Notes: a model not told the origin generated them from the sequence alone. 64,000 nt of DNA from Rhodococcus sp. (in: high G+C Gram-positive bacteria) (GCF_023264675.1 NZ_JAHFVG010000004.1:124001-188000); one strand, 5' to 3'. Numbered from the stretch's first letter, positions 27,562 to 38,369 are shown. Translations and numbers: made by a program.

Positions 27562-29334
27562 ATGAGCTCAACAGACAATCCGGATTCGGCTGCGGCCAGG
27601 GCGGAAATCGAGGAACTTCGAGTCGAGGCCGTGGCGCTTCGGCGCCAACTCGGCCAACTCGGCGAATCGCCGGAGCGCATGCGCGAACTGGAAGCGCGCA
27701 TCGACTCGCTGTCGCTGCGAAATTCGAAGTTGATGGACACCCTGAAGGAAGCCCGTCAACAACTCATTGCGCTGCGTGAGGAAGTCGACCGGCTCGGACA
27801 ACCGCCCAGCGGCTACGGAATCCTGATGTCCGTCCACGAGGACGACACGGTAGACGTGTTCACCTCGGGTCGGAAAATGCGTTTGACGTGCTCGCCCAAC
27901 GTCGAGGCTTCCGGCCTCGCGCCGGGACAGACGGTCCGACTCAACGAGGCGCTGACCATCGTCGAGGCGGGCTCCTTCGAGCAAATCGGCGAGATCAGCA
28001 CGCTGCGTGAACTTCTGGGCGACGGCAGCCGGGCACTCGTTGTCGGCCACGCCGACGAGGAGCGGGTCGTGTGGCTCGCCAAGCCTCTGTTCGACATGGC
28101 GAACGACGACCGTCCCAACGATCCCGACGAGCCCTCTCGCAAGCTTCGCCCCGGCGACTCGCTGCTCGTCGATTCCAAAGCGGGATACGCCTTCGAGCGG
28201 GTTCCCAAGGCCGAGGTCGAAGATCTCGTGCTCGAAGAAGTTCCGGATGTCGGTTACGAGGACATCGGCGGTCTCGGCCGGCAGATCGAACAGATCCGCG
28301 ACGCCGTCGAACTGCCCTTCCTGCACAAGGATCTGTTCCGTGAGTACTCGTTGCGGCCGCCGAAAGGTGTTCTGCTGTACGGCCCTCCGGGCTGCGGTAA
28401 GACGTTGATCGCCAAGGCGGTCGCCAACTCGCTCGCCAAGAAGATCGCCGAAGCCCGCGGTCAGGATGCCAAGGAAGCCAAGTCGTTCTTCCTCAACATC
28501 AAGGGCCCCGAGCTACTGAACAAGTTCGTCGGTGAGACCGAACGCCATATCCGGATGATCTTCCAACGGGCGCGAGAGAAGGCCTCGGAGGGAACACCGG
28601 TCATCGTGTTCTTCGACGAGATGGACTCGATCTTCCGTACCCGTGGTTCGGGAGTGTCCTCCGATGTCGAGACCACCGTCGTCCCGCAGCTCCTCGCCGA
28701 GATCGATGGCGTCGAGGGACTCGAAAACGTCATCGTGATCGGTGCATCCAACCGCGAGGACATGATCGACCCGGCAATTCTGCGACCCGGCCGCCTCGAC
28801 GTGAAGATCAAGATCGAACGTCCGGACGCCGAATCCGCCCAGGACATCTTCTCGAAGTACCTGACCGATTCCCTTCCGGTGAACGCTGACGACCTCGCCG
28901 AGTTCGGCGGTGACCGCGGTGCGTGTGTCCGCGCGATGATCGAACGGGTCGTCGATCGGATGTACGCCGAGAGCGAGGACAACAGGTTCCTCGAAGTGAC
29001 GTACGCGAACGGCGACAAGGAGGTCCTCTACTTCAAGGACTTCAACTCGGGCGCGATGATTCAGAACATCGTCGATCGGTCGAAGAAGTACGCGATCAAG
29101 TCGGTCCTCGAGTCCGGAACCCCTGGTCTACGTGTGCAGCACCTCTTCGACTCCATCGTGGACGAGTTCGCGGAGAACGAAGATCTGCCCAACACCACCA
29201 ACCCGGACGACTGGGCTCGTATCTCCGGCAAGAAGGGCGAGCGGATCGTGTACATCCGGACGCTGGTCACCGGTAAGAATGCGAGCGCGTCGCGTTCGAT
29301 CGACACCGAGTCCAACACAGGTCAGTACCTCTGA
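27562..29334 (+). CDS. arc: Proteasome-associated AAA+ ATPase ARC/Mpa
   Basis: Hexameric unfoldase that binds Pup on tagged proteins and feeds them to the 20S proteasome. The 590-aa protein has an N-terminal coiled coil (about residues 10-75) that docks Pup, tandem OB domains (about 85-230) and an AAA+ domain with Walker A GPPGCGKT (274-281) and Walker B acids Asp352 and Glu353. It ends in GQYL, with the penultimate Tyr needed to open the proteasome gate. It starts the Pup-proteasome locus; a hairpin separates it from dop. Confidence 0.97.
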   Translation: MSSTDNPDSAAARAEIEELRVEAVALRRQLGQLGESPERMRELEARIDSLSLRNSKLMDTLKEARQQLIALREEVDRLGQPPSGYGILMSVHEDDTVDVFTSGRKMRLTCSPNVEASGLAPGQTVRLNEALTIVEAGSFEQIGEISTLRELLGDGSRALVVGHADEERVVWLAKPLFDMANDDRPNDPDEPSRKLRPGDSLLVDSKAGYAFERVPKAEVEDLVLEEVPDVGYEDIGGLGRQIEQIRDAVELPFLHKDLFREYSLRPPKGVLLYGPPGCGKTLIAKAVANSLAKKIAEARGQDAKEAKSFFLNIKGPELLNKFVGETERHIRMIFQRAREKASEGTPVIVFFDEMDSIFRTRGSGVSSDVETTVVPQLLAEIDGVEGLENVIVIGASNREDMIDPAILRPGRLDVKIKIERPDAESAQDIFSKYLTDSLPVNADDLAEFGGDRGACVRAMIERVVDRMYAESEDNRFLEVTYANGDKEVLYFKDFNSGAMIQNIVDRSKKYAIKSVLESGTPGLRVQHLFDSIVDEFAENEDLPNTTNPDDWARISGKKGERIVYIRTLVTGKNASASRSIDTESNTGQYL

Positions 29335-29393
29335 TCCACTGTCCGGCCAAGTGAAGGCTCGACCGGAGAACGACGTTTCCATCTTCACCGCTG

Positions 29394-29440
29394 CTCGTGT
29401 GCTTCCGAATCGGAGCACACGAGTAGCGGTGTTTTCGTGC
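29394..29440 (+). terminator. Terminator-like hairpin between arc and dop
   Basis: CTCGTGTGCT and AGCACACGAG pair as a 10-bp stem (29394-29423), extended by CCG/CGG inside the loop, and are followed within about 12 nt by a GTTTTC tract. dop has its own candidate -10 downstream. Confidence 0.6.
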
Positions 29441-29502
29441 TCGCCCGTCGAAAGGTCGTCAGGCTCTCCGCTCTCGGTTCGAACTCGGCGCGCCGGATCA
29501 CC

Positions 29503-29508
29503 TAGGCT
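29503..29508 (+). promoter_or_regulatory. Candidate -10 hexamer for dop
   Basis: TAGGCT is 7 nt before ATG 29516, placed after the arc hairpin. Leaderless dop is likely. Confidence 0.45.
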
Positions 29509-29515
29509 CGGCGGT

Positions 29516-31015
29516 ATGGAGCGCATCATCGGCATCGAGGTCGAATACGGAATTTCGTCCCCGACCGAACCGACGGCCAATCCGATCCTCACGTCGACGC
29601 AGGCGGTGCTGGCGTACGCGGCTGCGGCGGGGGTGCCGCGCGCCAAGCGCACCCGATGGGACTACGAAGTCGAATCGCCGCTGCGCGACGCGCGTGGGTT
29701 CGATCTCGGTCGTTTCAGCGGTCCGGCGCCGGTGATCGACGCCGACGAGGTCGGTGCCGCGAACATGATCCTCACCAACGGAGCTCGGCTCTACGTCGAT
29801 CACGCTCACCCCGAATATTCGGCACCGGAAGTACGAGATCCGCTCGATGCCGTGATCTGGGACAAAGCAGGCGAGCGGGTCATGGAAGCCGCGGCGCGCC
29901 ACGCGTCGAGTGTGCCGGGCGCTCCTCGGTTGCAGCTGTACAAGAACAACGTCGACGGCAAGGGCGCGTCGTACGGAACACACGAGAACTACTTGATGTC
30001 CCGTGCGACCCCGTTCTCGGCCGTGATCGCGGGACTGTCGCCGTTCTTTGCATCGCGACAGGTGATCACCGGCTCGGGCCGTGTCGGAATCGGGCAGTCC
30101 GGGGACGAGGCGGGATTCCAGTTGTCGCAGCGCGCCGACTACATCGAGGTCGAGGTCGGCCTCGAAACGACGCTGAAGCGCGGAATCATCAATACCCGCG
30201 ACGAGCCGCATGCGGATGCGGACAAGTACCGGCGACTGCACTGCATCATCGGCGACGCGAATCTCGCCGAGATGTCGACGTACCTCAAGGTCGGGACCAC
30301 CGCTTTGGTTCTCGACATCATCGAGGCGGGCGTCGATCTGTCCGATCTGCAGTTGGCGCGTCCGGTGACGGCTGTTCACCAGATCAGTCACGATCCGACC
30401 CTGCGTCAGGCGGTCGCTCTCGCCGACGGTCGCGAACTCACTGCACTTGCGCTTCAACGTATCTACCATCAGCGCGTCGCCAAATTCGTCGCCGGCGAGG
30501 GCAAAGAAGATCCTCGGGTCGTCGATATTCTCGAAAAATGGGCCATGATCCTGGATCTGTTGGAGCGTGACCCCATGGAGACCGCGCATCTGCTGGACTG
30601 GACTGCGAAATTGCGTCTGCTCGAAGGCTTCCGGCAGCGTGAGGGCCTCGGCTGGTCCGCCCCGCGGCTCCATCTGGTCGACTTGCAGTACTCGGACGTT
30701 CGCTTGGACAAGGGCCTCTACAACCGACTGGTCGCGCGCGGCTCGATGGAGCGGCTCGTCACCGAGCAGCAGGTCATGGACGCGGTGTCCACTCCGCCCT
30801 CCGATACCCGCGCCTACTTCCGGGGCGAGGTTCTGCGCAAGTTCGGGGCCGACATCGCGGCTGCAAGTTGGGATTCTGTCATCTTCGATCTCGGCGGCGA
30901 CTCGCTCGTCCGAATTCCGACTCTCGAACCTCTTCGCGGCACCAAGACACACGTGGGTGAGCTTCTGGAGACAGCGGAGACTGCAAGCGAACTCGTCGAG
31001 CAACTCACGACCTGA
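29516..31015 (+). CDS. dop: Pup deamidase/depupylase
   Basis: Dop converts the C-terminal Gln of Pup to Glu and also removes Pup from substrates. It is a glutamine-synthetase-like fold related to PafA. The 499-aa protein opens [20 protein letters not shown], with the metal-binding Glu residues in GIEVEYG. Catalytic Asp95 lies in [31 protein letters not shown] is shared with PafA. ATG 29516 is selected from conservation and the nearby TAGGCT; the frame is open upstream to 29132 but runs through arc and the terminator. pup follows 96 bp later. Confidence 0.96.
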   Translation: MERIIGIEVEYGISSPTEPTANPILTSTQAVLAYAAAAGVPRAKRTRWDYEVESPLRDARGFDLGRFSGPAPVIDADEVGAANMILTNGARLYVDHAHPEYSAPEVRDPLDAVIWDKAGERVMEAAARHASSVPGAPRLQLYKNNVDGKGASYGTHENYLMSRATPFSAVIAGLSPFFASRQVITGSGRVGIGQSGDEAGFQLSQRADYIEVEVGLETTLKRGIINTRDEPHADADKYRRLHCIIGDANLAEMSTYLKVGTTALVLDIIEAGVDLSDLQLARPVTAVHQISHDPTLRQAVALADGRELTALALQRIYHQRVAKFVAGEGKEDPRVVDILEKWAMILDLLERDPMETAHLLDWTAKLRLLEGFRQREGLGWSAPRLHLVDLQYSDVRLDKGLYNRLVARGSMERLVTEQQVMDAVSTPPSDTRAYFRGEVLRKFGADIAAASWDSVIFDLGGDSLVRIPTLEPLRGTKTHVGELLETAETASELVEQLTT

Positions 31016-31111
31016 CAGGTTTGCGCGGTGTCTTGCCACCCCAACGGGGGTCCGAATCGGTAGGGTGAAGGTCCGAGCAGGTACTGCGAATACGTAAGGA
31101 GGTCGGCGACT

Positions 31112-31306
31112 ATGGCTCAAGAGCAGACACGGCGCTCTGGCGGTGGCGACGGCGACGACGAGGTCCCCGGTGAAGCCGGTGGTGGTCAGGAACGACGCGA
31201 GAAGCTGGCGGAAGAGACCGACGACCTCCTCGACGAGATCGACGACGTGCTCGAGGAAAACGCCGAAGACTTCGTGCGGGCCTACGTTCAGAAGGGCGGC
31301 CAGTGA
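31112..31306 (+). CDS. pup: Prokaryotic ubiquitin-like protein Pup
   Basis: The 64-aa intrinsically disordered tag that PafA attaches to lysines of target proteins. It has an acidic Gly/Glu-rich N-terminus, a central amphipathic segment ([20 protein letters not shown]) that binds the ARC coiled coil, and the C-terminal GGQ, so Dop must first deamidate the last Gln. A strong Shine-Dalgarno AAGGAGG precedes ATG 31112. Its stop overlaps the GTG start of prcB by 4 bp. Confidence 0.97.
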   Translation: MAQEQTRRSGGGDGDDEVPGEAGGGQERREKLAEETDDLLDEIDDVLEENAEDFVRAYVQKGGQ

Positions 31307-32172
31307 CGGTGGATCGCACGGCCAATCCATTGCCAGGCGATCTGTTGTCGACGTTCGGCTCCCATCACTCCTCGTTCACCGATCACCTGCGTGATCACGC
31401 CCCTCATCTCCTTCCGGAAACTCGGGCGTTGTCCATGGGGGCCGATATGTCCGACCTCGCGCCACACGGCACGACCATTGTCGCGGTGACGTACGCCGGT
31501 GGTGTGCTGATTGCGGGGGATCGCCGTGCGACGCAGGGCAACCTGATCGCCAATCGGGACATGCAGAAGGTGTACATCACTGACGAATTCTCGGCTGCAG
31601 GTATCGCCGGTACGGCCGGGATCGCCATCGAACTGGTTCGCTTGTTCGCTGTCGAACTCGAGCACTACGAGAAGATCGAAGGCATGTCGTTGACGTTCAA
31701 CGGCAAAGCCAACAAGTTGTCGTCGATGGTTCGTAGCAACCTCGGCGCGGCTATGCAGGGACTTGCGGCTGTTCCCCTGCTGGTCGGCTTCGACGTCGAC
31801 ATCACCGACCCGGAGCGTGCGGGCCGAATCGTCTCGTACGACGTCGTCGGTGGTCGTTACGAAGAGCGGTCCGGATATCACGCCGTCGGATCGGGTTCGT
31901 TGTTCGCGAAGTCGGCACTGAAGAAGCTCTACACGCCGGGGTTGGGTGAGGACGCTGCACTACGAGCCGCAGTCGAGTCGCTGTACGACGCCGCCGACGA
32001 CGATTCGGCCACCGGCGGACCCGACGTCACTCGCGGCATCTATCCCACCGCCGTGACCATCACGAGCGTCGGTGCGAGCGATGTGGCCGAGACCCGTATC
32101 GCCGATGCGGCTCGTGCCGTCCTGGCGGCTCGAGCCGCAGTCACTGCACCGGATGGAGGGACTGCGTCATGA
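31303..32172 (+). CDS. prcB: 20S proteasome beta subunit
   Basis: Catalytic subunit of the 20S core. The 289-aa precursor has a propeptide of 56 residues, and cleavage before Thr57 in PHGTTIVAV exposes the N-terminal threonine nucleophile. Conserved residues follow: Asp in GDRRATQG and the Lys/Arg region needed for Ntn hydrolase activity, and GSGSLFAKS later. GTG 31303 overlaps the pup stop, so Pup and PrcB are translationally coupled. prcA follows with a 4-bp overlap. Confidence 0.96.
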   Translation: MTVDRTANPLPGDLLSTFGSHHSSFTDHLRDHAPHLLPETRALSMGADMSDLAPHGTTIVAVTYAGGVLIAGDRRATQGNLIANRDMQKVYITDEFSAAGIAGTAGIAIELVRLFAVELEHYEKIEGMSLTFNGKANKLSSMVRSNLGAAMQGLAAVPLLVGFDVDITDPERAGRIVSYDVVGGRYEERSGYHAVGSGSLFAKSALKKLYTPGLGEDAALRAAVESLYDAADDDSATGGPDVTRGIYPTAVTITSVGASDVAETRIADAARAVLAARAAVTAPDGGTAS

Positions 32173-32927
32173 CGATGCCCTACTATGCATCGGCCGAGCA
32201 GATCATGCGCGACCGGTCCGAATTGGCGCGCAAGGGAATCGCTCGCGGCAGGAGCGTCATCGTTCTCTCGTTCGCAGACGGTGTGCTCTTCGTGGCCGAG
32301 AATCGTTCCTCGGCGTTGCACAAGGTCAGCGAGTTGTACGACCGCCTCGGCTTCGCTGCGGTGGGGAAGTACAACGAATTCGAGAATCTGCGCAAGGCCG
32401 GCATCTTGCATGCGGACACCAAGGGCTACACCTACGACAGGCGGGATGTCACCGGTCGTTCGTTGGCGAAGACCTATGCGCAGGCTTTGGGGACGATCTT
32501 CACCGAACAGCTCAAGCCCTACGAGGTGGAGATCTGCGTCGCCGAGGTATCGCACTCCGACGAACCCGGCTCGAGTCAGCTGTACCGCATCACCTATGAC
32601 GGTTCCATCGTCGACGAGCAGGATTTCGTGGTCATGGGCGGCACCACCGAGCCGATCGTGACAGCTCTGCGAGAGTCTTACCGGCCGGGTCTGGATTTGG
32701 CCGCGGCCGTGAAGATTTCGGTCGATGCACTTGCCGCGGGAGTGACTCCGCCGCCGAATGGTTCGGCCGAACCCGAGAAGAAGAAGCTCGAAGTGACGTC
32801 GCTCGAAGTCGCCGTGCTCGATCAAGCTCGACCACGCCGTGCATTTCGACGGATCGCCGGGGCCGCTCTCGAGGAGCTACTGCCGGTTGCCGAATCTCCG
32901 GCGGAGGCGCCCGAAACGCCCGAGTAG
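32169..32927 (+). CDS. prcA: 20S proteasome alpha subunit
   Basis: Structural subunit forming the outer rings and gate of the 20S core. The 252-aa protein has the actinobacterial alpha start [20 protein letters not shown], then [18 protein letters not shown], and a Gly/Pro/Glu-rich flexible tail. Lys/Gly residues in the pocket between subunits receive the ARC C-terminal tyrosine. Its ATG overlaps the prcB stop. It closes the arc-dop-pup-prcBA set. Confidence 0.96.
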   Translation: MTMPYYASAEQIMRDRSELARKGIARGRSVIVLSFADGVLFVAENRSSALHKVSELYDRLGFAAVGKYNEFENLRKAGILHADTKGYTYDRRDVTGRSLAKTYAQALGTIFTEQLKPYEVEICVAEVSHSDEPGSSQLYRITYDGSIVDEQDFVVMGGTTEPIVTALRESYRPGLDLAAAVKISVDALAAGVTPPPNGSAEPEKKKLEVTSLEVAVLDQARPRRAFRRIAGAALEELLPVAESPAEAPETPE

Positions 32928-32976
32928 CGGCTGTTCCAACGCGGCTCTCGTACCGCCGCCGGCTCGGCCTCGCCTT

Positions 32977-34446
32977 CTACCGCTTGCGGTAGAGGACGAG
33001 GCCGTTCTTGTCGGTGCCGAACTCGAAAGTACGGCCGTCGGCCGTCACCTCACCGTCGGTGGCGAGTGCCACGTCCGGCCCGACGACCGCGACGGCCAGT
33101 CGGTCGACCGAGGTGTGTACGTAGGTTGCGGAAGTACCGAGAGTGCCTGTCACAGCGGCGAGGATCAGGCGAGTGCGGGACAGAAACGGCTTCGACGGGA
33201 GATACCGCACGTCGAGAGTTCCCGAACCGACGGAGGGCCGGGACATAGGAACCTGATCGCTGGGGGAATACCGACCGTTGCCGACGAACAACATCCAGAC
33301 CGCCAGCGGGTGCCCGTCGAGCGTGATGTCGAGCGGCTGTGCAGCGGCGAGAACTCTCACCATGGCGACTGCGGCAGCGGGCCATTTTCCGATGCGCCCC
33401 TCCAGCCGTTCGCGCAAACGTACGGAGTCCGGGTAGCCACCGAACGTTGCGGTGTTGACGAAGAAGACGCGGTCACTGCCGTCGACCGCGACGGACGCGA
33501 GATCGACGTGAGCTGCGTGCCCACCCTCGACGGCATGGGCTGTCGAGGCCACGTCGGCCACTCCCGCGTCGCGTGCGAAATGGTTCAGCGTCCCACCGGG
33601 AAACACCGCGAGGGGGAGGCTGTGCCGGACAGCGGATTCCGCGACACTGACGATGGTGCCGTCCCCGCCGCAGACGCCGAGCGCAGATGGATTCGAGGCG
33701 GCGATCCTCGTTTCGAGTTGCTCGTTGAAGTCCATGTCGGGCTTCGGTTCGAAGAACTCGGCATCCGGCAACGCCGCGGCGATGTCATCGGTGATGGTGT
33801 CGTCGGAACCTGATCCGGGATTGATCAGGACCAGAAGCCCTTTTCCACGCGGGAGCGACGGAGCATCTGCACTGTGCCCGAGATCGGCTGGGTCTTCGGT
33901 GCGTACGGCCCACCACCGTCTGGTGGACAGGGCGATCGCGGTTCCGAGGAGGGCGCCCGCCGCGACATCGGACGGCCAGTGCACCCCGGTGTGCACCCGG
34001 GAGTAGGCCACCGCGGCCGCCAATGGGGCGACCACGGCTCCGGCGGCGGGCGATTCGAGGGCAACGCCGACGGCGAATGCGGCAGCGGACGCGGAATGGC
34101 CGGAAGGAAACGACGACGACATCGGCGGCGCAAGCAGTCGGCGCACGAGAGGTGTCTGCTCGCTGCCCGGCCGCGAGCGCGGGAAGAGCGGTTTGAGTAC
34201 TCCGTTCGCCACGGCGCTGGCAGCGGCTACGGCCAACAGTCCGCGCACCGCGCCGCGTCGGTTGGGCCCGGGCCTGACCGACAGGGCTGCGGCCGACACC
34301 GCCCACAATCGACTGTGGTTCGCCGAGGTGCTCAGCGCACGAAGGAACGGATCGGCTGCCGAAGCGCGACTTGCGGCCGTTCGCTCGAAGAGTCGTAGAT
34401 CCCACGAGTGGATCCGATCGAACAGCGGCGCGGGCGTCTCGGTCAC
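32977..34446 (-). CDS. PAP2 phosphatase-lipid kinase (DAGK) fusion protein
   Basis: 489-aa two-domain protein. Residues 1 to about 200 are a membrane PAP2 phosphatase with the three motifs K-x6-R-P (KPLFPRSRP), PSGHS and SRVHTGVHWPSD, and several hydrophobic helices. Residues about 205 to 489 are a diacylglycerol-kinase-like domain with LVLINPGSGS, the nucleotide motif CGGDGT and FPGGTLNHFARD. The two opposed activities on lipid phosphates suggest isoprenoid or lipid-phosphate turnover at the membrane; the substrate is unknown. It lies opposite to and between prcA and pafA. GTG 34446 has TAGGCT 6 nt before it. Confidence 0.85.
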   Translation of the reverse strand: MTETPAPLFDRIHSWDLRLFERTAASRASAADPFLRALSTSANHSRLWAVSAAALSVRPGPNRRGAVRGLLAVAAASAVANGVLKPLFPRSRPGSEQTPLVRRLLAPPMSSSFPSGHSASAAAFAVGVALESPAAGAVVAPLAAAVAYSRVHTGVHWPSDVAAGALLGTAIALSTRRWWAVRTEDPADLGHSADAPSLPRGKGLLVLINPGSGSDDTITDDIAAALPDAEFFEPKPDMDFNEQLETRIAASNPSALGVCGGDGTIVSVAESAVRHSLPLAVFPGGTLNHFARDAGVADVASTAHAVEGGHAAHVDLASVAVDGSDRVFFVNTATFGGYPDSVRLRERLEGRIGKWPAAAVAMVRVLAAAQPLDITLDGHPLAVWMLFVGNGRYSPSDQVPMSRPSVGSGTLDVRYLPSKPFLSRTRLILAAVTGTLGTSATYVHTSVDRLAVAVVGPDVALATDGEVTADGRTFEFGTDKNGLVLYRKR

Positions 34447-34452
34447 AGCCTC

Positions 34453-34458
34453 AGCCTA
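34453..34458 (-). promoter_or_regulatory. Candidate -10 hexamer for PAP2-DAGK gene
   Basis: TAGGCT on the minus strand lies 6 nt before GTG 34446. Confidence 0.4.
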
Positions 34459-34580
34459 TGCATCGGCGCGCCGGATCACGCACGAGCCTTCGCCCGATGC
34501 AGCTGCCGTTCACCGCGTGCCTTCGGTTCGACATAGGGCTCGACTGCGCGTTCGAACTCATCATCGGTCGGTTTGCGTTG

Positions 34581-34586
34581 TAGTGT
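34581..34586 (+). promoter_or_regulatory. Candidate -10 hexamer for pafA
   Basis: TAGTGT lies 6 nt before GTG 34593; no Shine-Dalgarno is present. Confidence 0.45.
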
Positions 34587-34592
34587 CGAAGT

Positions 34593-35951
34593 GTGCAGCG
34601 ACGAATTATGGGCATCGAGACCGAGTTCGGTGTCACGTGTACCTTCCACGGGCACAGGCGGCTGAGTCCGGACGAGGTAGCGCGATACCTGTTCCGCCGA
34701 GTTGTGTCCTGGGGACGTAGCTCCAACGTATTTCTGAGGAACGGAGCCCGGCTGTATCTCGACGTCGGTTCGCATCCGGAATATGCGACGGCAGAGTGCG
34801 ACAGTTTGCTGCAGCTCGTCACGCACGATCGTGCGGGCGAGCGTGTACTGGAAGACTTGCTCATCGATGCCGAGCAGCGGCTTGCCGAAGAGGGCATCGG
34901 CGGAGATATCTACCTGTTCAAGAACAACACGGACTCGGCCGGAAACTCCTACGGCTGCCACGAGAACTACCTGGTTCAACGCGCCGGGGAATTCTCCCGG
35001 ATATCAGACGTCCTGCTGCCGTTCCTGGTCACTCGACAACTGATCTGCGGCGCCGGCAAAATCTTGCAGACTCCGAAGGCAGCAACGTTCTGCCTGTCCC
35101 AGCGCGCCGAGCACATCTGGGAAGGCGTGTCCTCGGCCACCACCAGGTCGCGGCCGATCATCAATACCCGCGACGAGCCCCACGCCGACGCAGAGAAGTA
35201 CCGTCGCCTGCACGTCATCGTCGGCGATTCGAATATGGCCGAGCCGAGCACCATGCTCAAGGTCGGCACCGCCGCACTCGTCCTGGAGATGATCGAGGCA
35301 GGCGTCTCGTTCCGAGATTTTGCTCTGGACAACCCGATTCGCGCGATCCGAGAGGTCAGCCACGACCTGACCGGCCGCAGGCCCGTCCGCTTGGCCGGGG
35401 GCCGTCAAGCAAGCGCTCTGGAGATCCAGCGTGAGTACTACGCGCGGGCTGTGGAGCATCTCAAGACCAGAGAGCCGAACACCCAGGTCGAGCAGGTGGT
35501 CGACCTGTGGGGCCGCACGCTCGACGCCGTCGAAGCTCAGGATTTCGCCAAGGTGGACACCGAGATCGATTGGGTCATCAAGCGAAAGCTGTTCCAGCGC
35601 TACCAGGATCGGTATTCGATGGAATTGTCGGATCCGAAGATCGCACAGTTGGATCTGGCGTACCACGACATCAAGCGCGGCCGCGGAGTGTTCGACCTAC
35701 TTCAGCGCAAAGGGCTGGCCAAACGCATCACCGAGGACGAGCAGATCGACGAGGCCGTCGATCTGCCGCCCCAAACGACACGCGCGAAGCTGCGAGGTGA
35801 ATTCATCACCGCAGCCCAGGAAGCGGGCCGCGACTTCACGGTCGACTGGGTGCATCTGAAGCTCAACGACCAAGCTCAGCGCACGGTGTTGTGCAAGGAC
35901 CCGTTCCGTTCCGTCGACGAACGTGTAGAGCGTCTCATCGCTTCGATGTAG
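34593..35951 (+). CDS. pafA: Pup--protein ligase
   Basis: PafA activates deamidated Pup with ATP and links it to substrate lysines. The 452-aa protein starts [18 protein letters not shown] with metal-binding Glu residues. Catalytic Asp57 lies in [15 protein letters not shown]. It shares [17 protein letters not shown] with Dop and has a C-terminal domain that helps bind Pup ([20 protein letters not shown]). It is separated from prcA by the opposite-strand lipid enzyme and is followed by pafB, which carries its own candidate -10. Confidence 0.96.
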   Translation: MQRRIMGIETEFGVTCTFHGHRRLSPDEVARYLFRRVVSWGRSSNVFLRNGARLYLDVGSHPEYATAECDSLLQLVTHDRAGERVLEDLLIDAEQRLAEEGIGGDIYLFKNNTDSAGNSYGCHENYLVQRAGEFSRISDVLLPFLVTRQLICGAGKILQTPKAATFCLSQRAEHIWEGVSSATTRSRPIINTRDEPHADAEKYRRLHVIVGDSNMAEPSTMLKVGTAALVLEMIEAGVSFRDFALDNPIRAIREVSHDLTGRRPVRLAGGRQASALEIQREYYARAVEHLKTREPNTQVEQVVDLWGRTLDAVEAQDFAKVDTEIDWVIKRKLFQRYQDRYSMELSDPKIAQLDLAYHDIKRGRGVFDLLQRKGLAKRITEDEQIDEAVDLPPQTTRAKLRGEFITAAQEAGRDFTVDWVHLKLNDQAQRTVLCKDPFRSVDERVERLIASM

Positions 35952-35993
35952 TGGCCCCGATGTGTCTGATGTAGCAGACGCAGCGATGACCGA

Positions 35994-35999
35994 TAGGCT
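35994..35999 (+). promoter_or_regulatory. Candidate -10 hexamer for pafB
   Basis: TAGGCT lies 6 nt before GTG 36006. Confidence 0.4.
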
Positions 36000-36005
36000 T
36001 CCACG

Positions 36006-36995
36006 GTGGCGATCACCAAAGTCGAACGGTTGATGAACCTTGTCATCTGTTTGTTGTCGACGCGTCAGTTCGTGACGGCGGAGCGAATCAGAGACAGTGT
36101 CGCGGGCTATGGAGATTCCGGAAGCGACGAAGCGTTCAGTCGGATGTTCGAGCGCGACAAGAACGAGCTGCGGGATCTCGGTGTGCCCTTGGAGACCGGT
36201 CTGGTGATCGGAACCGGGGGAGCCGAGGGGTATCGCATCAATCGCGATGCGTACGAGCTTCCCGAGATCGATCTGAGTCGGGAAGAATCCGCGGCGGTAG
36301 CCGTGGCAGTCCAGCTGTGGGAATCTCCTGAGCTCACCTCGGCTGCGCAAAGCGCCGTGCTGAAGCTTCGTGCTGCGGGCATCCAGGTGGATCAGGACGA
36401 GTCCGCCGCCGCAGTCACTGCCGTACCAGCCCGCACTCGGGGCTCGGAACCTGCACTCGGCGCTTTGCTCGCAGCCATCGACGCAGGCAGATCCGTGAAA
36501 TTCGAGCACCGGAGTACCGCGACGGATCCATTCACCACCCGCACCGTCGAGCCATGGGGAGTCGTCACTTTTCGGGGTCGGTGGTACCTGGTCGGCCACG
36601 ACGTGGACCGCGACGATATTCGTACGTTCCGGCTGAGCCGAATCGGCGACGACGTCACCACGTTCGGCCGAGCCGGAAGCGTGCGCAAGCCCGACGACAT
36701 CGACCTCCAATCGATCGTCGAGCGAGTTGCCGGTACGGCCGAGGTCAACGGCACCGCAACGGTGTGGGTTGTCGACGACGGTGCCGTCGAGATTCGTCGG
36801 ATGGGCACGATCGTCGAACATCGCGATGTGGGCGTCAGGCACGGCGCCGTGGTGGAGATTCCCGTTCGATCGTGGGAGTGGGTCACCAGGCTGATCGCCG
36901 GGCACGGAGCCGATGCGCTCGTCCTCGATCCGCCCGAGCTCCGTGCCGATGTCATCGCGACGTTGCGTGCAGCAGTCGTGGAGGGAGTCCGATGA
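36006..36995 (+). CDS. pafB: WYL transcriptional regulator PafB
   Basis: 329-aa HTH-WYL protein that pairs with PafC as the PafBC activator of the LexA-independent mycobacterial DNA-damage response. The N-terminus (KVERLMNLVICLLSTRQFVTAE) is a winged HTH, and the WYL domain spans about residues 150-230 with VVTFRGRWYLVGHDVDRDDI. A WCX-like tail follows. Start is GTG 36006. Its TGA overlaps the pafC ATG as ATGA, so the partners are co-translated. Despite the name it is not required for pupylation. Confidence 0.92.
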   Translation: MAITKVERLMNLVICLLSTRQFVTAERIRDSVAGYGDSGSDEAFSRMFERDKNELRDLGVPLETGLVIGTGGAEGYRINRDAYELPEIDLSREESAAVAVAVQLWESPELTSAAQSAVLKLRAAGIQVDQDESAAAVTAVPARTRGSEPALGALLAAIDAGRSVKFEHRSTATDPFTTRTVEPWGVVTFRGRWYLVGHDVDRDDIRTFRLSRIGDDVTTFGRAGSVRKPDDIDLQSIVERVAGTAEVNGTATVWVVDDGAVEIRRMGTIVEHRDVGVRHGAVVEIPVRSWEWVTRLIAGHGADALVLDPPELRADVIATLRAAVVEGVR

Positions 36996-37960
36996 GCGCC
37001 CGACTGTCGGTTCGATTGGCCAGATTGCTCAACATGGTGCCCTTCTTTCTCGCCAACCCAGGAATGAGCGCCGCGGAAGCTGCCGCGGAGCTCGGTGTCT
37101 CCACCGAAACACTGATGACCGACCTCAATCAGCTCTGGATGTGTGGTCTTCCCGGCTACGGCCCCGGTGATCTCATCGATCTGTCGTTCTCCGAGGAGAG
37201 CATCGAGGTCACCTTTTCGGCCGGAATCGATCGTCCGCTGCGCCTGACGTCGACCGAGGCAACAGCGCTGCTCGTCGCTCTCAGATCCTTGACGTCGATG
37301 CCCGGCATGGTGGATCCGTCGGCGGCGCAGCGCGCAATCGCCAAGATCGAGGCCGCGGCCGGTTCGGCAGCGGCCAATGTGCCGGGAGCGTCGGGCACCG
37401 ATGTGGCGGTGGGCGGTTCCGAGAATCCAGCAGCCGCTGCGGTGCGTTCTGCGTTGCGGAACCAACACGCTCTCGATCTCACCTATTACTCCGCATCTCG
37501 TGACGCGGTGTCCGAGCGGATCGTTGACCCGATACGAACGGTCATGATCGACGATCACAGTTACCTGCAAGCCTGGTGCAGGCGATCCGAAGGGGTGCGT
37601 CTCTTCCGCTTCGACAGAATCGACCTGGCGGTCGAGTTGTCGGAGCCGTCGTCGCCCCCGCCCGACGCGCCGCAGGACGACAGCTTCGAGATCTTCAACG
37701 ACGATCCCTCGCTGCCGCAGGCTCGTCTACGGATCGCCCGAGGCTACGCCTGGGTGATGGACTACTACCCGATGACGCAGGTAGGCGCGCAGGACGACGG
37801 CTCGATCACCGTCACCATGCGATTCGCGACGCCTGCGTGGATGACGAGGTTGACCTTGGGCTTCGGTGAGGGAGTCCAGGTTCTCGGCCCTCCCGAACTT
37901 CGTCGAAGTGTCAGCGAGCGTGCCAGGGAAGCACTGGTTGCGTACGACGAGCTGCGATGA
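36992..37960 (+). CDS. pafC: WYL transcriptional regulator PafC
   Basis: 322-aa partner of PafB. It begins MSARLSVRLARLLNMVPFFL, with the HTH motif MSAAEAAAELGVSTETLMTD. The WYL segment is VMIDDHSYLQAWCRRSEGVRLFRFDRI, here with SYL in place of WYL, as is common in PafC. The C-terminal WCX region follows. ATG 36992 was chosen because it overlaps the pafB stop; the frame is open upstream to 36554 inside pafB as shadow. tatA follows with its own Shine-Dalgarno. Confidence 0.91.
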   Translation: MSARLSVRLARLLNMVPFFLANPGMSAAEAAAELGVSTETLMTDLNQLWMCGLPGYGPGDLIDLSFSEESIEVTFSAGIDRPLRLTSTEATALLVALRSLTSMPGMVDPSAAQRAIAKIEAAAGSAAANVPGASGTDVAVGGSENPAAAAVRSALRNQHALDLTYYSASRDAVSERIVDPIRTVMIDDHSYLQAWCRRSEGVRLFRFDRIDLAVELSEPSSPPPDAPQDDSFEIFNDDPSLPQARLRIARGYAWVMDYYPMTQVGAQDDGSITVTMRFATPAWMTRLTLGFGEGVQVLGPPELRRSVSERAREALVAYDELR

Positions 37961-38070
37961 CGGCGTGCCTGGTTCTGTTCTCGTGAACGCACGGGAAACG
38001 TACGGCAACCAGGCAGCCTTCGTGTCTGGATCTCGGGTAGGCTCGATTCATCTGATCTTGGGAGGTACAC

Positions 38071-38352
38071 ATGGGAGCCATGAGCCCGTGGCATTGGGCC
38101 ATCGTTATTTTGGTCGTCGTCATTCTGTTCGGTTCGAAGAAGCTGCCCGACGCAGCTCGCGGACTGGGTCGTTCGCTTCGTATCTTCAAGAGCGAAGTGA
38201 AGGAAATGCAGAACGACGGCAAAACGGATGTGCAGGCCGATCAGGCTTCCGCACCGCAGCGGCTCGACTCCGCTTCGCAGGCAGACGTGCGTCCGAGCGA
38301 CGTACAGTCCACCAACGGTGTGAACATCCAGCCGGACTCGAAGTCCGCCTGA
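38071..38352 (+). CDS. tatA: Sec-independent translocase protein TatA
   Basis: Pore-forming subunit of twin-arginine translocation, 93 aa. It has one N-terminal transmembrane helix ([15 protein letters not shown]), then the conserved [14 protein letters not shown] hinge and an amphipathic helix ([13 protein letters not shown]). The C-terminal half is polar and low complexity. GGGAGG precedes ATG 38071, and TAGGCT about 28 nt before the start could be a -10 (38038-38043). A palindrome separates it from tatC, suggesting the two are expressed at different levels. Confidence 0.95.
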   Translation: MGAMSPWHWAIVILVVVILFGSKKLPDAARGLGRSLRIFKSEVKEMQNDGKTDVQADQASAPQRLDSASQADVRPSDVQSTNGVNIQPDSKSA

Positions 38353-38369
38353 CGTTGCGTGTGTTGCAG

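Noticed and set aside
29498-31330. 610-codon minus-strand frame opposite dop, pup and prcB
   Set aside because: Shadow of three confirmed genes, no domain.
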